Below are positions 1 to 8,087 of a stretch of 35,356 bases of DNA, piece after piece; within the stretch, counting starts at the first letter, position 1, and every line of letters begins with the position of its first letter. Origin of the DNA: an uncultured Bacteroidia bacterium (GTDB lineage Bacteria; Bacteroidota; Bacteroidia; Bacteroidales; UBA932); NCBI GenBank assembly GCA_902762435.1, contig CACWOH010000019.1, forward strand, positions 1-35,356, given 5' to 3'. The position numbers were made by a program, and so were the translations under genes. Under the pieces are notes generated by a model, which ran no database searches, was not told the DNA's origin, and saw nothing but the letters and a program-made list of their open reading frames with translations.

Positions 1-186
1 AACGAGGTCGCCTGCTATGACCGCACGCTCTATTTCTGGTTCAGGTCGGAAACCGGCGGAAAGTTCCAGGACTTCGTGATCGGGCGCTTCAGCGCCGACG
101 GCCGGCTGCTCGAGGCCACCAAGGACCCCGATTCCCTGCCGACCTATCCCGCCCTGCAGATGCTGAAAGACCAAGGGCGGCTCTAG
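1..186 (+). CDS. C-terminal fragment of an unknown protein
   Basis: An open frame enters from the left edge and ends at the TAG at 184-186, giving the last 61 residues. The residues read as a mixed alpha/beta soluble protein with several aromatic positions (CYDRTLYFWF near the start). I do not recognise the family. Its stop codon overlaps the stop of the convergent minus-strand gene at 183-185 because both use the same CTAG tetranucleotide. The start and full length lie outside the window. Confidence 0.6.
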   Translation, partial: NEVACYDRTLYFWFRSETGGKFQDFVIGRFSADGRLLEATKDPDSLPTYPALQMLKDQGRL

Positions 187-581
187 CCGGATGAAGAGCC
201 CTCCCGTTCTTTGCGCTTCCTTCGACGTTGTTCCCGATTATTCTTCTGGGATTCAAGCACTTCCACCACGGCGTCCGTCATTTCGTCCGGCCATGTCCTT
301 CCCGTGACAACGGCATCTGACCAGGGGCATAAACTTTCATAATCCGAATCGAACACGATCGTATACGGGGGGCCACACCGGTCGTTGACGGACATGAACA
401 GACTGCGTCCTTCATGGATCAGGCTTGCCGGCCATTCAACGTCGGGATCGTCCACGTGATCGTAGATCTCTTTGGTTATCTCAAATAAGGAGCAGTTCAC
501 TCCGCCGCCGATTTGTGCCGTGTACAGCTCCCTATCCTCGTCGAAACAGGCTTTCCAGCCGGGTCCTTCTTTAAATTGCAT
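183..581 (-). CDS. Hypothetical 132-residue acidic protein
   Basis: This ORF starts at ATG 579-581 and ends at 183. It has no signal peptide or membrane segment, so it is probably cytoplasmic. The body is acidic and rich in Trp, Asp and Glu, while the last 20 residues or so form a strongly basic tail ([12 protein letters not shown]) followed by a Ser/Gly end. I do not recognise a domain. It is divergent from the rubredoxin gene. A degenerate -7 element, TATCTTTA on the minus strand, lies close upstream of its start. Size and composition resemble orphan or immunity-type small proteins, but this is only a guess. Confidence 0.6.
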   Translation of the reverse strand: MQFKEGPGWKACFDEDRELYTAQIGGGVNCSLFEITKEIYDHVDDPDVEWPASLIHEGRSLFMSVNDRCGPPYTIVFDSDYESLCPWSDAVVTGRTWPDEMTDAVVEVLESQKNNREQRRRKRKEREGSSSG

Positions 582-608
582 AGGGTAAAGATAGTTTTAC
601 TATATTTG
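576..608 (+). promoter_or_regulatory. Bacteroidota-type promoter of the rubredoxin gene
   Basis: A TATATTTG box at 601-608 matches the TAnnTTTG -7 consensus exactly, and a TTG at 576-578 sits 22 bases upstream as a possible -33 element. The rubredoxin start codon is 27 bases downstream of the box. Confidence 0.6.
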
Positions 609-635
609 TACAGTTACCTCAATTCCTTTGATAAT

Positions 636-794
636 ATGAAGAAATACACTTGCAACATCTGCGGATACGAGTACGATCCGTCAGTGGGTGACCCGGACAA
701 CGGCATCGCCCCCGGCACCGCTTTCGAAGACCTTCCCGCCGACTGGGTATGCCCGCTCTGCGGCGTGGGCAAGGACGACTTCTCCGCCGAATAG
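636..794 (+). CDS. Rubredoxin
   Basis: A 52-residue protein with two CxxCG knuckles: [10 protein letters not shown] at residues 6-15 and [11 protein letters not shown] near residues 39-49. The four cysteines bind a single iron ion. It is a cytoplasmic one-electron carrier, in anaerobes typically serving reductases that detoxify oxygen or peroxide. Length and spacing fit a classic single-domain rubredoxin. I chose the ATG at 636 because the open frame continues upstream into the promoter without resembling the family. The gene appears monocistronic, since the next gene is convergent and its stop lies only 6 bases away. Confidence 0.95.
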   Translation: MKKYTCNICGYEYDPSVGDPDNGIAPGTAFEDLPADWVCPLCGVGKDDFSAE

Positions 795-800
795 CGGGAA

Positions 801-1637
801 TCAATCGAACCCGACGGCCTCGGTATACTTGTCCTGGAAATACATCAGGCCGAGCCGGGCCATCTCGTTCGTCCCCACACTTCCGTCCAGGGTGCTCCCA
901 CCGCTGAAGAGGATGTACATCAGGTCATACTCCAGCATCTTTTCCACGACGTCGGCACCCGCGGACGCATACATCGGATAACCGGCATCCAGTTCCCCCT
1001 TGCGGTACCATTCCTCGAGGGGGATGAGTACTTGGCTGTCCTCATCTTCCTCAAGCGTTTCCAGGTCCTTGTACTTGCGGAAAAGCAGGCCCGGATTCTC
1101 CTGGGCGGACTCGGGGAAGAAGATGTGCAGTTCCGGCTCGGAATCCACGTCATCCGGCAGCACGACCATGATGTGGAAGTAGCTCTCGACGGGATTGCCG
1201 GCACTTTGGTCCGAAGCATAGTACATATCCCGCCAGACACTCGTCAGCCCGTCCTCCGTGGTATAGAGCCACAGGTTCACCGCCTCGAGGAGCGGGTTCA
1301 TCATGTCGTTGAACTCTTCATAGGGGATGTCCTCCCCGGCCTTCCCCAGGCGGCCGATCTTGGCGGCCAGCATTTCGATGGTGACGTAGGCGTACTGCTG
1401 CGCGGTCATGCGCGTCTGCAGGCTGACGGTGTCCGCCGCCGCCCGCCGGAGGCTGTCCGCCCAGGGAAGGACCGCCGCGCGGACCTGCTGGAACGTGGAT
1501 GTCGAGTCCAGGAGGACTTCGAAACAGGAAGCGGGCGCCCGGGTGCCGGACGCCGCCTGCCGGGCTTTCCGCCCGCAGGACACCGGAAGGATCAGGAGCG
1601 CCGCCAACAGGGCGGCCTGGAACGATCTTCTACCCAT
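801..1637 (-). CDS. Unknown lipoprotein, 278 residues
   Basis: The N-terminus is a lipoprotein signal peptide with lipobox LPVSC (Cys21), so the mature protein is probably anchored to a membrane facing the periplasm or outside. The rest is acidic and mostly helical in appearance, with a Glu/Asp cluster (ETLEEDEDSQ) near residue 195. I recognise no catalytic motif or named domain. It starts only 6 bases after the stop of the type B carboxylesterase and is very probably co-transcribed with it and the acyltransferase-like gene upstream. A role linked to that esterase is inferred from position only. Confidence 0.75.
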   Translation of the reverse strand: MGRRSFQAALLAALLILPVSCGRKARQAASGTRAPASCFEVLLDSTSTFQQVRAAVLPWADSLRRAAADTVSLQTRMTAQQYAYVTIEMLAAKIGRLGKAGEDIPYEEFNDMMNPLLEAVNLWLYTTEDGLTSVWRDMYYASDQSAGNPVESYFHIMVVLPDDVDSEPELHIFFPESAQENPGLLFRKYKDLETLEEDEDSQVLIPLEEWYRKGELDAGYPMYASAGADVVEKMLEYDLMYILFSGGSTLDGSVGTNEMARLGLMYFQDKYTEAVGFD

Positions 1638-1643
1638 AAGCGG

Positions 1644-3206
1644 TTAATAGGCAAGCAGGACGGCGTCGTGGTTCTTCTTGAGGACGGAGACGTTGTCGAA
1701 CACCATCGTGGGTTTCTCGTCCGGGTTGAACGGCTCCCAGCGGGGAAGGCCCTTGCAGTTGGGGTCGCCGGTCCGGATGAAGGCGAGCCAGGCACCGCTG
1801 ACAACCTCCTCCATCTTGTACGCTTCGGGCGTGCCGCCGGTCATCTCCCGCTGGTTCGCGACGTTGTGGAACATGAACGGAAGTTCCATCCCGTGGCAGG
1901 CGGCCAGCGCCCCGTCGTTCACCGGGGACTTCCAGGCGAAGAGGTACACATACGCGTCCGCACCGCCCAGGGCCTGCTTCGCCGCGGCCTGCCGCAGCAC
2001 GTTGCCGCGGGTCCGGAGGTCCGTATTGACCAGCTCCTTCGGGGCCTGGCCCGGATAGACGCTCTCGAAGTCCTGCACGAACTGATCGAACTTCTCCCCC
2101 AGCCTGGGCTGCAGGCGGGCCTTCGCCTCGTCCATCGTCATCGGGATGTTGTTGGTATAGCAGAACTCGTTGAGGTTGGAGCCGATCAGCATCGGGACGT
2201 CCTTGCTGCATTCGGCCGCGATGGGGTCGAAGGGATGCTGGACCAGGTACTTCCCGTCAACGACAGGTGAGAATCCGCCCCGTCCGAAACGGCGGGACGC
2301 CCGGTTGCCGGCAGCCACCAGTTCCTCATAGGAGAAGCCAGACAGGTCCACGTCGGGTCCCGGCTTGAGGCCCAGTTCCTCCACGACGGCAAGGCCCAGT
2401 GCCCGGCTCTGCTCCGGTTCCTGCTGGCGCAGGGTGGAGCCGCTCTGCACGATGGCCCGGTGGAACAGGCCCTTCGCGGAGGGCATCGCCATCAGGGTGG
2501 AGGTCTTTCCGCCGCCGCCGCTCTGTCCGCCGATCGTGACGCAGCCTGGGTCGCCGCCGAAGGCAGCAATGTTGTCATGCACCCACTCGAGGGCCTTCAC
2601 CAGGTCCTGCTGGCCCAGGTTGACGGACTCGGCATACTTCCCGCCGAGCGCGGTCAAGTCTATGTAACCCAGGATGTTGAGCCGGTGGTTGACGGTCACG
2701 ACCACGATGTCGCCCTTCTCGGCCAGCGCACGGCCCTCCTGTGCGGGGAGGAAGATGGCGGAACCGTTGGCATAACCGCCGCCGTGGAACCAGACGAACA
2801 CCGGGCGCTTCTTCCCGTCCAGCGCCGGGGTCCAGACGTTGAGCATCTGGCAGTCCTCGGAGTTCAGCTCCTTCTTGAACTGGAAACCGAAGTCGTAGTC
2901 GCTGGGGGTGCCGCCCCAGTTCATGTTCTGGCCCTGCATCGCCTGGGGGCCGTAAACCTGGGTCTTCCGGACGCCGTCCCACTTGTCGGGCGCCTGCGGG
3001 GGCATGAAGCGTTCTGCCTTGGCGTACGGGACGCCCTTGAAGGTATAGATGCCGGCGTCGTTGTAGCCCAGTATCTTACCATAAGCGGTGCTGACGATAC
3101 AATCCTCTCCGGTGGTGATGGGGCCAAGGACGGCGCCCTGCCGGTCGTTTCCGCAAGAACAAAGCAGCAAAGCCACTCCCGCTGCGATGGTCAATAATTT
3201 CTTCAT
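1644..3206 (-). CDS. Type B carboxylesterase, lipoprotein
   Basis: A 520-residue serine esterase of the carboxylesterase type B family (alpha/beta hydrolase fold), predicted to be a lipoprotein (LLLCSC, Cys18). The oxyanion motif HGGGY is at 141-145, the nucleophile Ser229 lies in GGQSGGG, the likely acid is Glu347 (SNLNEF) and the likely base is His438 (ACHGMELPF). In Bacteroidota such esterases often remove ester groups from plant polysaccharides or related small esters, but the substrate cannot be read here. It lies 46 bases after the acyltransferase-like gene and 6 bases before the unknown lipoprotein, so the three probably form an operon. The nucleophile elbow is GQSGG, where the family usually has GESAG. 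Confidence 0.9.
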   Translation of the reverse strand: MKKLLTIAAGVALLLCSCGNDRQGAVLGPITTGEDCIVSTAYGKILGYNDAGIYTFKGVPYAKAERFMPPQAPDKWDGVRKTQVYGPQAMQGQNMNWGGTPSDYDFGFQFKKELNSEDCQMLNVWTPALDGKKRPVFVWFHGGGYANGSAIFLPAQEGRALAEKGDIVVVTVNHRLNILGYIDLTALGGKYAESVNLGQQDLVKALEWVHDNIAAFGGDPGCVTIGGQSGGGGKTSTLMAMPSAKGLFHRAIVQSGSTLRQQEPEQSRALGLAVVEELGLKPGPDVDLSGFSYEELVAAGNRASRRFGRGGFSPVVDGKYLVQHPFDPIAAECSKDVPMLIGSNLNEFCYTNNIPMTMDEAKARLQPRLGEKFDQFVQDFESVYPGQAPKELVNTDLRTRGNVLRQAAAKQALGGADAYVYLFAWKSPVNDGALAACHGMELPFMFHNVANQREMTGGTPEAYKMEEVVSGAWLAFIRTGDPNCKGLPRWEPFNPDEKPTMVFDNVSVLKKNHDAVLLAY

Positions 3207-3252
3207 ATCTCCTGGAATAACTGATTCTATTCCGCAAGATACGAAAAAGTTT

Positions 3253-4515
3253 CTAGATATCGGATTCTTCCGCTTCCGTTCCGATGCCGAGGGCGTCCAA
3301 CTGGCGCAGGAAAGCGTCTTCGAAGGCCCGGTCGGCGATGCGGCGGGACATATTCAGCACCAGATGGTCCCCGTAGCCCGTGCAGGCGGAGGCGCCGGAA
3401 TTGCCGCGCTGGCGGCCCAGGATGAAGTCCACGTCGCGCACGTAAGGGCGCAGCGTCTCCGGGAGTTCGATCCGGCCCAGGTTGGACAGGGTGTGCGAGC
3501 AATAGCGGTCACCCTTGAGTCTGTTGATGATGTCGATGATGGGCTTCTTGAGCACACGGGGGATGCAGTTGATGGCGAAATTGTCCTCCAGTTCCACGTT
3601 CTTCGCCACCTTGGGTTCCAGCTGGCTGGGCATCGAGAAGAGCCGCTTCTGGGCGGAGACCACCTCCAGGATGTGCCCGAAGTCATACTCTCCGTTGCAC
3701 ACGTCCACGCCGAGCATCACGTAAGAGGAGAAGTTGCGCAGCGTATTGCCACCGAAGATGCGCCGCAGGTCCACCGGCACGTTGACCTTGAGGACGGAGC
3801 GGCGGGCGAAACGGTCGTTCCGGCGGACATCCTGCAGGGCGGCCACCATCGCTGCCGTCAGCAGTTCCGTCACCGTGGCGTTCCGGGCCTTCGCCGCAGC
3901 GGCGGCCTCCGCCATCGGAATGCGGACGCGCAGGTTCCGCAAGACCTTGATTCCCAGGGGCCGGCCGCAGATGTGGTAAGCGGGATCGTTCTGCTCCAGG
4001 CAACCCCGCTTGCCGCTGAAATCGTCGAAGGCATCGGCCAGTTCGGATGCCGCCGGGGCGTCGGAAGTGTCCAGGATGCGCCCGCCATACACCGGTTGGA
4101 TGCCGTAACGCAGGCGCAGGTACTCCGCCGTCAGCGTGAGCAGGAAGGTCATCCCCCCGTTCCCGTCCGTCAGCACGTGGAAGATGTCCAGCACGATGCG
4201 GCAGCCGTCCGCGGAGATCCGGAAAAGGAAGCCGCCGTTGCCGGGGATGCTGAAATGATGCAGCGGCTGCAGGGGCAGCACGCGGGGCGTACAGTCCAGT
4301 TTGCGGAGGTACCACCAGAGCGTGCCGCCGGTCAGGGTGTAGCCGAAAGTCGGGATGCGGGCGACGGACGCCTCCAGCGCCTGCTGGAGGACGGCTTCGT
4401 CCACCGGCTCGTTCAGCGTGACGGACATCCGATACAAAGACGAATACTTCTTCGACTGACTCGCGGGATATATGAAGGAGGCGTTGTCAAGCCTCAGCAA
4501 ATTCCGTGCAACCAT
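3253..4515 (-). CDS. Condensation/acetyltransferase-like acyltransferase
   Basis: The protein has 420 residues from the ATG at 4513-4515. An upstream in-frame start would place 38 extra low-complexity residues across the promoter, so I rejected it. The sequence HVLTDGNGG (His113, Asp117, Gly118) matches the HxxxDG active-site motif of the chloramphenicol acetyltransferase/NRPS condensation/alcohol acetyltransferase superfamily, and DFILG near the C-terminus may correspond to the family's DFGWG structural motif. Members transfer acyl groups from thioesters to hydroxyl or amino groups. It appears cytoplasmic, with no signal peptide. An AAAGAG purine stretch precedes the start. It heads a probable minus-strand operon with the esterase and lipoprotein. 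Substrate unknown. Confidence 0.8.
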   Translation of the reverse strand: MVARNLLRLDNASFIYPASQSKKYSSLYRMSVTLNEPVDEAVLQQALEASVARIPTFGYTLTGGTLWWYLRKLDCTPRVLPLQPLHHFSIPGNGGFLFRISADGCRIVLDIFHVLTDGNGGMTFLLTLTAEYLRLRYGIQPVYGGRILDTSDAPAASELADAFDDFSGKRGCLEQNDPAYHICGRPLGIKVLRNLRVRIPMAEAAAAAKARNATVTELLTAAMVAALQDVRRNDRFARRSVLKVNVPVDLRRIFGGNTLRNFSSYVMLGVDVCNGEYDFGHILEVVSAQKRLFSMPSQLEPKVAKNVELEDNFAINCIPRVLKKPIIDIINRLKGDRYCSHTLSNLGRIELPETLRPYVRDVDFILGRQRGNSGASACTGYGDHLVLNMSRRIADRAFEDAFLRQLDALGIGTEAEESDI

Positions 4516-4537
4516 GATCTCTTTGTTTTTGCTGACA

Positions 4538-4568
4538 CAAAAATACCCAGCTCCGCCCCCTCCGGCAA
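4538..4568 (-). promoter_or_regulatory. Promoter of the acyltransferase-esterase operon
   Basis: On the minus strand TATTTTTG (4538-4545) matches TAnnTTTG, with TTG at 4566-4568 spaced 20 bases upstream. The start codon at 4515 is about 22 bases downstream. It is divergent from the promoter at 4705. Confidence 0.6.
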
Positions 4569-4704
4569 GGAAACCACACAAACGGGCCGGGAATGTGACC
4601 GAAATGGCACTCCGGCGGACTTTTCCCATAGATCAAGGGACGAAAAACGGGTAATTTCAAGCTTGTCCCAACCCTTACGGGGACGAATGATACGCCTTTT
4701 TTGC

Positions 4705-4712
4705 TATCTTTG
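4705..4712 (+). promoter_or_regulatory. -7 box of the L-galactose operon
   Basis: TATCTTTG is an exact match to the Bacteroidota -7 consensus and lies 18 bases before the ATG at 4731. No convincing -33 element was seen. This box also argues against the upstream TTG (4701) as the start, since that would put the promoter inside the gene. Confidence 0.65.
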
Positions 4713-4730
4713 TCCAAGACTACAGCCAAG

Positions 4731-5615
4731 ATGACGATCATAGACGCACATTCCCACCTTTGGCTCCGGCAGGATGCCGTGGTGGACGGGCAGCCGATCC
4801 GCGCCCTGCCGGACGGCCGGGCCCTCTTCTTCGGCGAGGAGCGCCAGATGCTCCCGCCCTTCCTGATCGACGGACGCAACAGCGCCGAGGTGTTCCTGTC
4901 CAATATGAATTACGCGCAGGTGGGCGCCGCCGTGGTCGTCCAGGAGATCATCGACGGCAACCAGGACGATTACCTGCGCCAGGTGCAGCAGCGCTGGCCG
5001 GACCGCTTCTTCTGCTGTGCGATGATGGACATCGACCGGGGCGGCCTGACCGTGCCGGAGGGTTTCCGTGGGGCCGCGATTCCGGGCCACCGGATGCGGC
5101 GCGATCTCGATTCGCCGGAGATGATGGCCGCCTTCAAGGAACTCGAGCGGCGCGGGATCATCCTGTCGATGTGCCTCGGCGACGACGCTGATCAGATTGC
5201 CCGGTTCGCCACCGTCATCCAGGAATGCCCCCGCCTGAAGGTCGCCGTCGGCCACTTCGGACTAGCCCGCTCGAAGCACTGGCTGGCGCAGGTCCGGCTC
5301 GCCCGCGCGGAGAACGTCCGCATCGAGAGCGGCGGCATCACCTGGCTCTACAACGACGAGTTCTATCCTTTCCCTTCGGCCGTCCGCGCCATCCGGCAGG
5401 CCGCCGACGAGGTCGGGATGAACAAGCTGATGTGGGGCAGCGACTACCCGCGCACCATCACCGCCATTACCTACCGGATGTCCTACGACTTCATCCTCAA
5501 GACCCCCGAACTGTCCCCCGAGGACAAGGCCGCCTTCCTCGGCAGCAACGCGCAGGCCTTCTACGGCTTCCGTGGTCTCCCTGAACTTCCGTACATCAAA
5601 AATATGTCTGAATGA
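4731..5615 (+). CDS. Amidohydrolase-superfamily sugar lactonase (COG3618), probable L-galactono-1,5-lactonase
   Basis: The 294-residue protein begins with the metal-binding HxH motif (DAHSHLW, His7 and His9) and carries His175 (VGHFG) and Asp238 (WGSDYP), the layout of the Amidohydrolase_2/COG3618 family. Characterised members hydrolyse L-fucono-, L-rhamnono- or L-galactono-lactones to the open acids. It appears cytoplasmic. The stop overlaps the start of the next gene by four bases (ATGA), and a zinc dehydrogenase plus an L-galactose dehydrogenase-like reductase follow. That context matches the B. vulgatus L-galactose pathway, where the equivalent enzyme opens L-galactono-1,5-lactone. The L-galactose assignment over L-fucose rests mainly on the neighbours. 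Confidence 0.85.
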   Translation: MTIIDAHSHLWLRQDAVVDGQPIRALPDGRALFFGEERQMLPPFLIDGRNSAEVFLSNMNYAQVGAAVVVQEIIDGNQDDYLRQVQQRWPDRFFCCAMMDIDRGGLTVPEGFRGAAIPGHRMRRDLDSPEMMAAFKELERRGIILSMCLGDDADQIARFATVIQECPRLKVAVGHFGLARSKHWLAQVRLARAENVRIESGGITWLYNDEFYPFPSAVRAIRQAADEVGMNKLMWGSDYPRTITAITYRMSYDFILKTPELSPEDKAAFLGSNAQAFYGFRGLPELPYIKNMSE

Positions 5616-6646
5616 AAGCATTACAGATTCCCCAGCCCCGGCTGGTCCGCGTGATCGACCTGCCGGAACCCACCCCCGGCCCCGGCGAAATCCTCCTCCG
5701 GCTGCATTATGTCGGCTTCTGCGGCAGCGACCTCAACACCTTCCGCGGGCGCAACGCGATGGCAAAGCCGGACGTCATCCCCGGGCACGAGATCGGCGCC
5801 GTCATCGCCGCCACCGGCCCCGGCGTACCGGAGCGTTTCCGGCCCGGACAGGTCGTCACCGTGAACCCTTATACGAATTGCGGCGGCTGCGCCTCCTGCC
5901 GTGCGGGCCGCTACAACGCCTGCGAGAACAACGAGACGCTGGGCGTGCAGCGCGACGGCGCGATGCGCGAATACATCGCCCTCCCCTGGCAGAAGATCAT
6001 CCCCGCCGACGGGATCGACCTGCGCGACGCCGCCCTCATCGAGCCGATGAGCGTGGGATTCCACGCCGTCGACCGCGGCTGCGTCGTCGATACCGACACC
6101 GTGCTGGTGATCGGCTGCGGCATGGTGGGACTGGGCGCCGTGATCCGTGCGGTCCGGCGCGGCGCCACCGTGATCGCCGCCGACCTGGACCCGGAGAAAC
6201 TCGCCCTGGCGCGTGACCTGGGGGCCGCTTTTACTTACAATACCGCGGAGGAATGGCGCGGCCTCCCCGCCCCGAGCGTCGTCGTCGAGGCCGTCGGCGC
6301 CCCCGCCACCTACCGGCTTGCCATCGAGCGGGTGGACTTCTGCGGGCGCGTGGTCTGCATCGGTTACGCCAAGGGCGACGTGGAACTGCCCACTTCGCTC
6401 ATCGTCAAGAAGGAACTCGACGTGCGCGGCTCGCGCAACGCCACCCCGTCCGACTTTGAGGCCGTCATCCGGGCCGTCCGCCAGGCATACGACGCGCCCG
6501 CGTCCCCGGGCCTGAACCGGGATCTCCTCGCCAAGTTCGTTTCCGGAACCGTCAAGCCCGGCGAAGCGCAAGCGGCGCTCGAGCGCTGGGACGCCGCTCC
6601 GGGCAAAGTCTTCAGAATCCTTACGCAATGGAATACAGAGAATTAG
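5612..6646 (+). CDS. Zinc-dependent alcohol dehydrogenase, probable L-galactonate 5-dehydrogenase
   Basis: A 344-residue medium-chain dehydrogenase. Likely catalytic zinc ligands are Cys37, His59 and Glu60 (GHE), with Glu144. Structural zinc cysteines are at 90, 93, 96 and 104. The Rossmann motif GCGMVG is at 168-173, followed by Asp191 at the end of the second strand, which favours NAD over NADP. In the B. vulgatus L-galactose pathway a homologous enzyme oxidises L-galactonate to D-tagaturonate. It is translationally coupled to the lactonase (ATGA overlap), and its 3' end overlaps the reductase by 19 bases. Other possible substrates in this family are sorbitol, threonine and galactitol phosphate, so the specific call is inference from context. 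Confidence 0.85.
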   Translation: MKALQIPQPRLVRVIDLPEPTPGPGEILLRLHYVGFCGSDLNTFRGRNAMAKPDVIPGHEIGAVIAATGPGVPERFRPGQVVTVNPYTNCGGCASCRAGRYNACENNETLGVQRDGAMREYIALPWQKIIPADGIDLRDAALIEPMSVGFHAVDRGCVVDTDTVLVIGCGMVGLGAVIRAVRRGATVIAADLDPEKLALARDLGAAFTYNTAEEWRGLPAPSVVVEAVGAPATYRLAIERVDFCGRVVCIGYAKGDVELPTSLIVKKELDVRGSRNATPSDFEAVIRAVRQAYDAPASPGLNRDLLAKFVSGTVKPGEAQAALERWDAAPGKVFRILTQWNTEN

Positions 6647-7560
6647 GCAAGACCGGCCTGCGCCTTTCCGCATTGGGATTCGGCGCATCGAGCCTCGGCG
6701 GCGTCTTCCATTCCCTCCGGGAGGAAGACGGCATCCGGGCCGTATTCGCCGCCATCGAAGGCGGCATCAACTTCATCGACGTCTCCCCTTACTACGGCTA
6801 TCTCAAGGCGGAACAGGTGCTCGGCAAGGCGCTGCGGCAGATCCCGCGCGACAAGTATATCCTGTCCACCAAGGTGGGCCGCTACGGCAAGGACGGCGTG
6901 AACAGCTGGGACTATTCCGCGAAACGCGCCCACGACAGCGTGTTCGAGAGCATGGAGCGGCTGGGCGTGGATTACATCGACCTCATCAACGTCCACGACA
7001 TCGAGTTCGCCGACCTGGACCAGGTCTGCAACGAGACGCTCCCCGCCCTGGTGGAACTGCGCTCGCAGGGCGTCGTGGGGCACGTGGGCATCACCGACCT
7101 CCAGCTCGAGAACCTGCAGTACGTGGTGGAGCACACCCCGGCGGGCACGGTGGAGTCCGTGCTGAACTTCTGCCATTACTGCCTGTGCGACGACAAACTC
7201 CTCGACTTCCTCGACTTCTTCGAGGCGCGCGGCATCGGCGTCATCAACGCCAGTCCGTTGTCGATGGGGCTGCTGTCCGGCCGGGGCGCGCCCGCCTGGC
7301 ATCCGGCACCGGCTCCCCTGCAGGAGGCCTGCCGTGCCGCGGCCGCACACTGCGCCGCCGCCGGTTACCCTATCGAGCGTTTGGCGATGGAGTTCTCCGT
7401 CCGCGAGCCCCGGATCACCTCCACGCTCTTCTCTACCACACGTGCGGAGAACGTCCGGGCCAACCTGGAATTCATCGCCTCGGAGCCCGACCCGGAACTG
7501 CTCGCGCAGGTGCGGGAAATCCTTGGAGGGACCTTCCGGATGAGCTGGAAAAACACTTGA
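6628..7560 (+). CDS. Aldo/keto reductase, probable L-galactose dehydrogenase
   Basis: The 310-residue protein has the full aldo/keto reductase tetrad Asp51, Tyr56, Lys82 and His123 (NVHDIEF). Long stretches follow the pattern I recall for plant L-galactose dehydrogenase, including GFGASSLGGVF, the SPYYG motif, HDIEF.DLDQ..NET.PAL, FCHYCL.D and ASPLSMGLL..RGAPAWHPA. The reaction would be NAD(P)-dependent oxidation of the C1 hydroxyl of L-galactose (or L-fucose) to the 1,5-lactone, which the lactonase two genes upstream would open. It is the last gene of a tightly overlapping three-gene operon. No transporter or tagaturonate reductase is adjacent, so later steps must be encoded elsewhere. Confidence 0.88.
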   Translation: MEYRELGKTGLRLSALGFGASSLGGVFHSLREEDGIRAVFAAIEGGINFIDVSPYYGYLKAEQVLGKALRQIPRDKYILSTKVGRYGKDGVNSWDYSAKRAHDSVFESMERLGVDYIDLINVHDIEFADLDQVCNETLPALVELRSQGVVGHVGITDLQLENLQYVVEHTPAGTVESVLNFCHYCLCDDKLLDFLDFFEARGIGVINASPLSMGLLSGRGAPAWHPAPAPLQEACRAAAAHCAAAGYPIERLAMEFSVREPRITSTLFSTTRAENVRANLEFIASEPDPELLAQVREILGGTFRMSWKNT

Positions 7561-7652
7561 CAATCAGTTGATTAGACGACACCTTTCCGCACCTGTCCTA
7601 GTCTGTTGAAAACTTTTTTACGCAAAAGCATATCATATATCGATTTTATTTA

Positions 7653-7660
7653 TACTTTTG
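7653..7660 (+). promoter_or_regulatory. -7 box of the DUF2795 gene
   Basis: TACTTTTG matches TAnnTTTG and lies 22 bases before the ATG at 7683, inside a markedly AT-rich intergenic stretch. No clear -33 element is visible. Confidence 0.5.
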
Positions 7661-7682
7661 CGCAAAACTAGAAGGCACGACT

Positions 7683-7904
7683 ATGTATTGGACACTAGAA
7701 CTGGCCAGCGCCCTGGACGATGCTCCGTGGCCGGCTACCAAAGAAGAACTGATCGACTATGCAAACCGTTCCGGCGCCCCCGAAGAGGTGATCGAGAACC
7801 TGGAAGAACTGGAAGAGGAAGGCGAGATATACGAAACCATCGAAGACATCTGGCCCGACTACCCTACCAAAGACGATTTCTTCTTTAACGAAGAAGAGTA
7901 CTAA
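7683..7904 (+). CDS. DUF2795-family small acidic protein; integration target
   Basis: A 73-residue, highly acidic, soluble protein ending in DDFFFNEEEY. The pattern MYWTLELAS...DAPWPATKEELIDYA...EDIWPDYP is, from memory, typical of a small protein conserved in Bacteroidota and annotated DUF2795; its function is unknown. It has its own promoter and stands alone. Its last 23 bases (7882-7904) are repeated at 14456-14478 with only two synonymous third-position changes. The mobile element has therefore inserted into the 3' end and supplied replacement final codons and a new terminator, leaving the encoded protein intact. Confidence 0.88.
   Translation: MYWTLELASALDDAPWPATKEELIDYANRSGAPEEVIENLEELEEEGEIYETIEDIWPDYPTKDDFFFNEEEY
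7882..7904 (+). repeat. attL, left copy of the attachment sequence
   Basis: These 23 bases encode the final residues FNEEEY and the stop codon. They match 14456-14478 at 21 of 23 positions: TCTTTAACGA, one mismatch, GAAGAGTA, one mismatch, TAA. Sequence to the right (the terminator at 7944 and the integrase) belongs to the element. The likely crossover lies within TCTTTAACGA, the longest perfect block. Confidence 0.85.
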
Positions 7905-7943
7905 CGGACAAGTTGCTGATTTTCAGTAAATAACACTTACCTT

Positions 7944-7970
7944 ACCGCCTTTCGGGGCGGTTTTTTTCTT
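7944..7970 (+). terminator. Rho-independent terminator brought in by the element
   Basis: ACCGCCT, TTCG loop, GGGCGGT forms a 7-bp stem with one G-T pair, followed by seven T residues from 7961. It lies 39 bases after the DUF2795 stop and inside the element boundary, so it replaces the gene's original terminator, now at 14510. It also insulates the integrase from read-through. Confidence 0.85.
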
Positions 7971-7978
7971 TTCTTGCA

Positions 7979-8008
7979 ATCGCATTCCTACGCATTTGAG
8001 CGCAATAC
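7979..8008 (+). repeat. Left 10-bp-phased CGCAtt repeats, candidate integrase or Xis arm sites
   Basis: CGCATT, CGCATT and CGCAAT begin at 7981, 7991 and 8001, exactly one helical turn apart and in the same orientation. A matching trio with the same spacing lies inside the right end (CGC at 14369, 14379 and 14389). Short repeats inside both element ends are typical of arm-type sites bound by the integrase N-terminal domain, or of excisionase sites. The binding protein is inferred. Confidence 0.55.
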
Positions 8009-8051
8009 ATAAAAATATAACTTACCTTAAAGTTTATCCAAAACTTTACTT

Positions 8052-8059
8052 TAACTTTG
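8052..8059 (+). promoter_or_regulatory. -7 box of the integrase gene
   Basis: TAACTTTG matches TAnnTTTG, 28 bases before the integrase ATG at 8088. No clear -33 element is visible. Confidence 0.5.
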
Positions 8060-8087
8060 CGACAGGAATACTAAAAACCAGAAAGTT

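Noticed and set aside
4701-4730. TTG at 4701 as start of the lactonase gene
   Set aside because: The -7 box at 4705-4712 would lie inside the gene, and the family's HxH motif is at the usual distance from the ATG at 4731.
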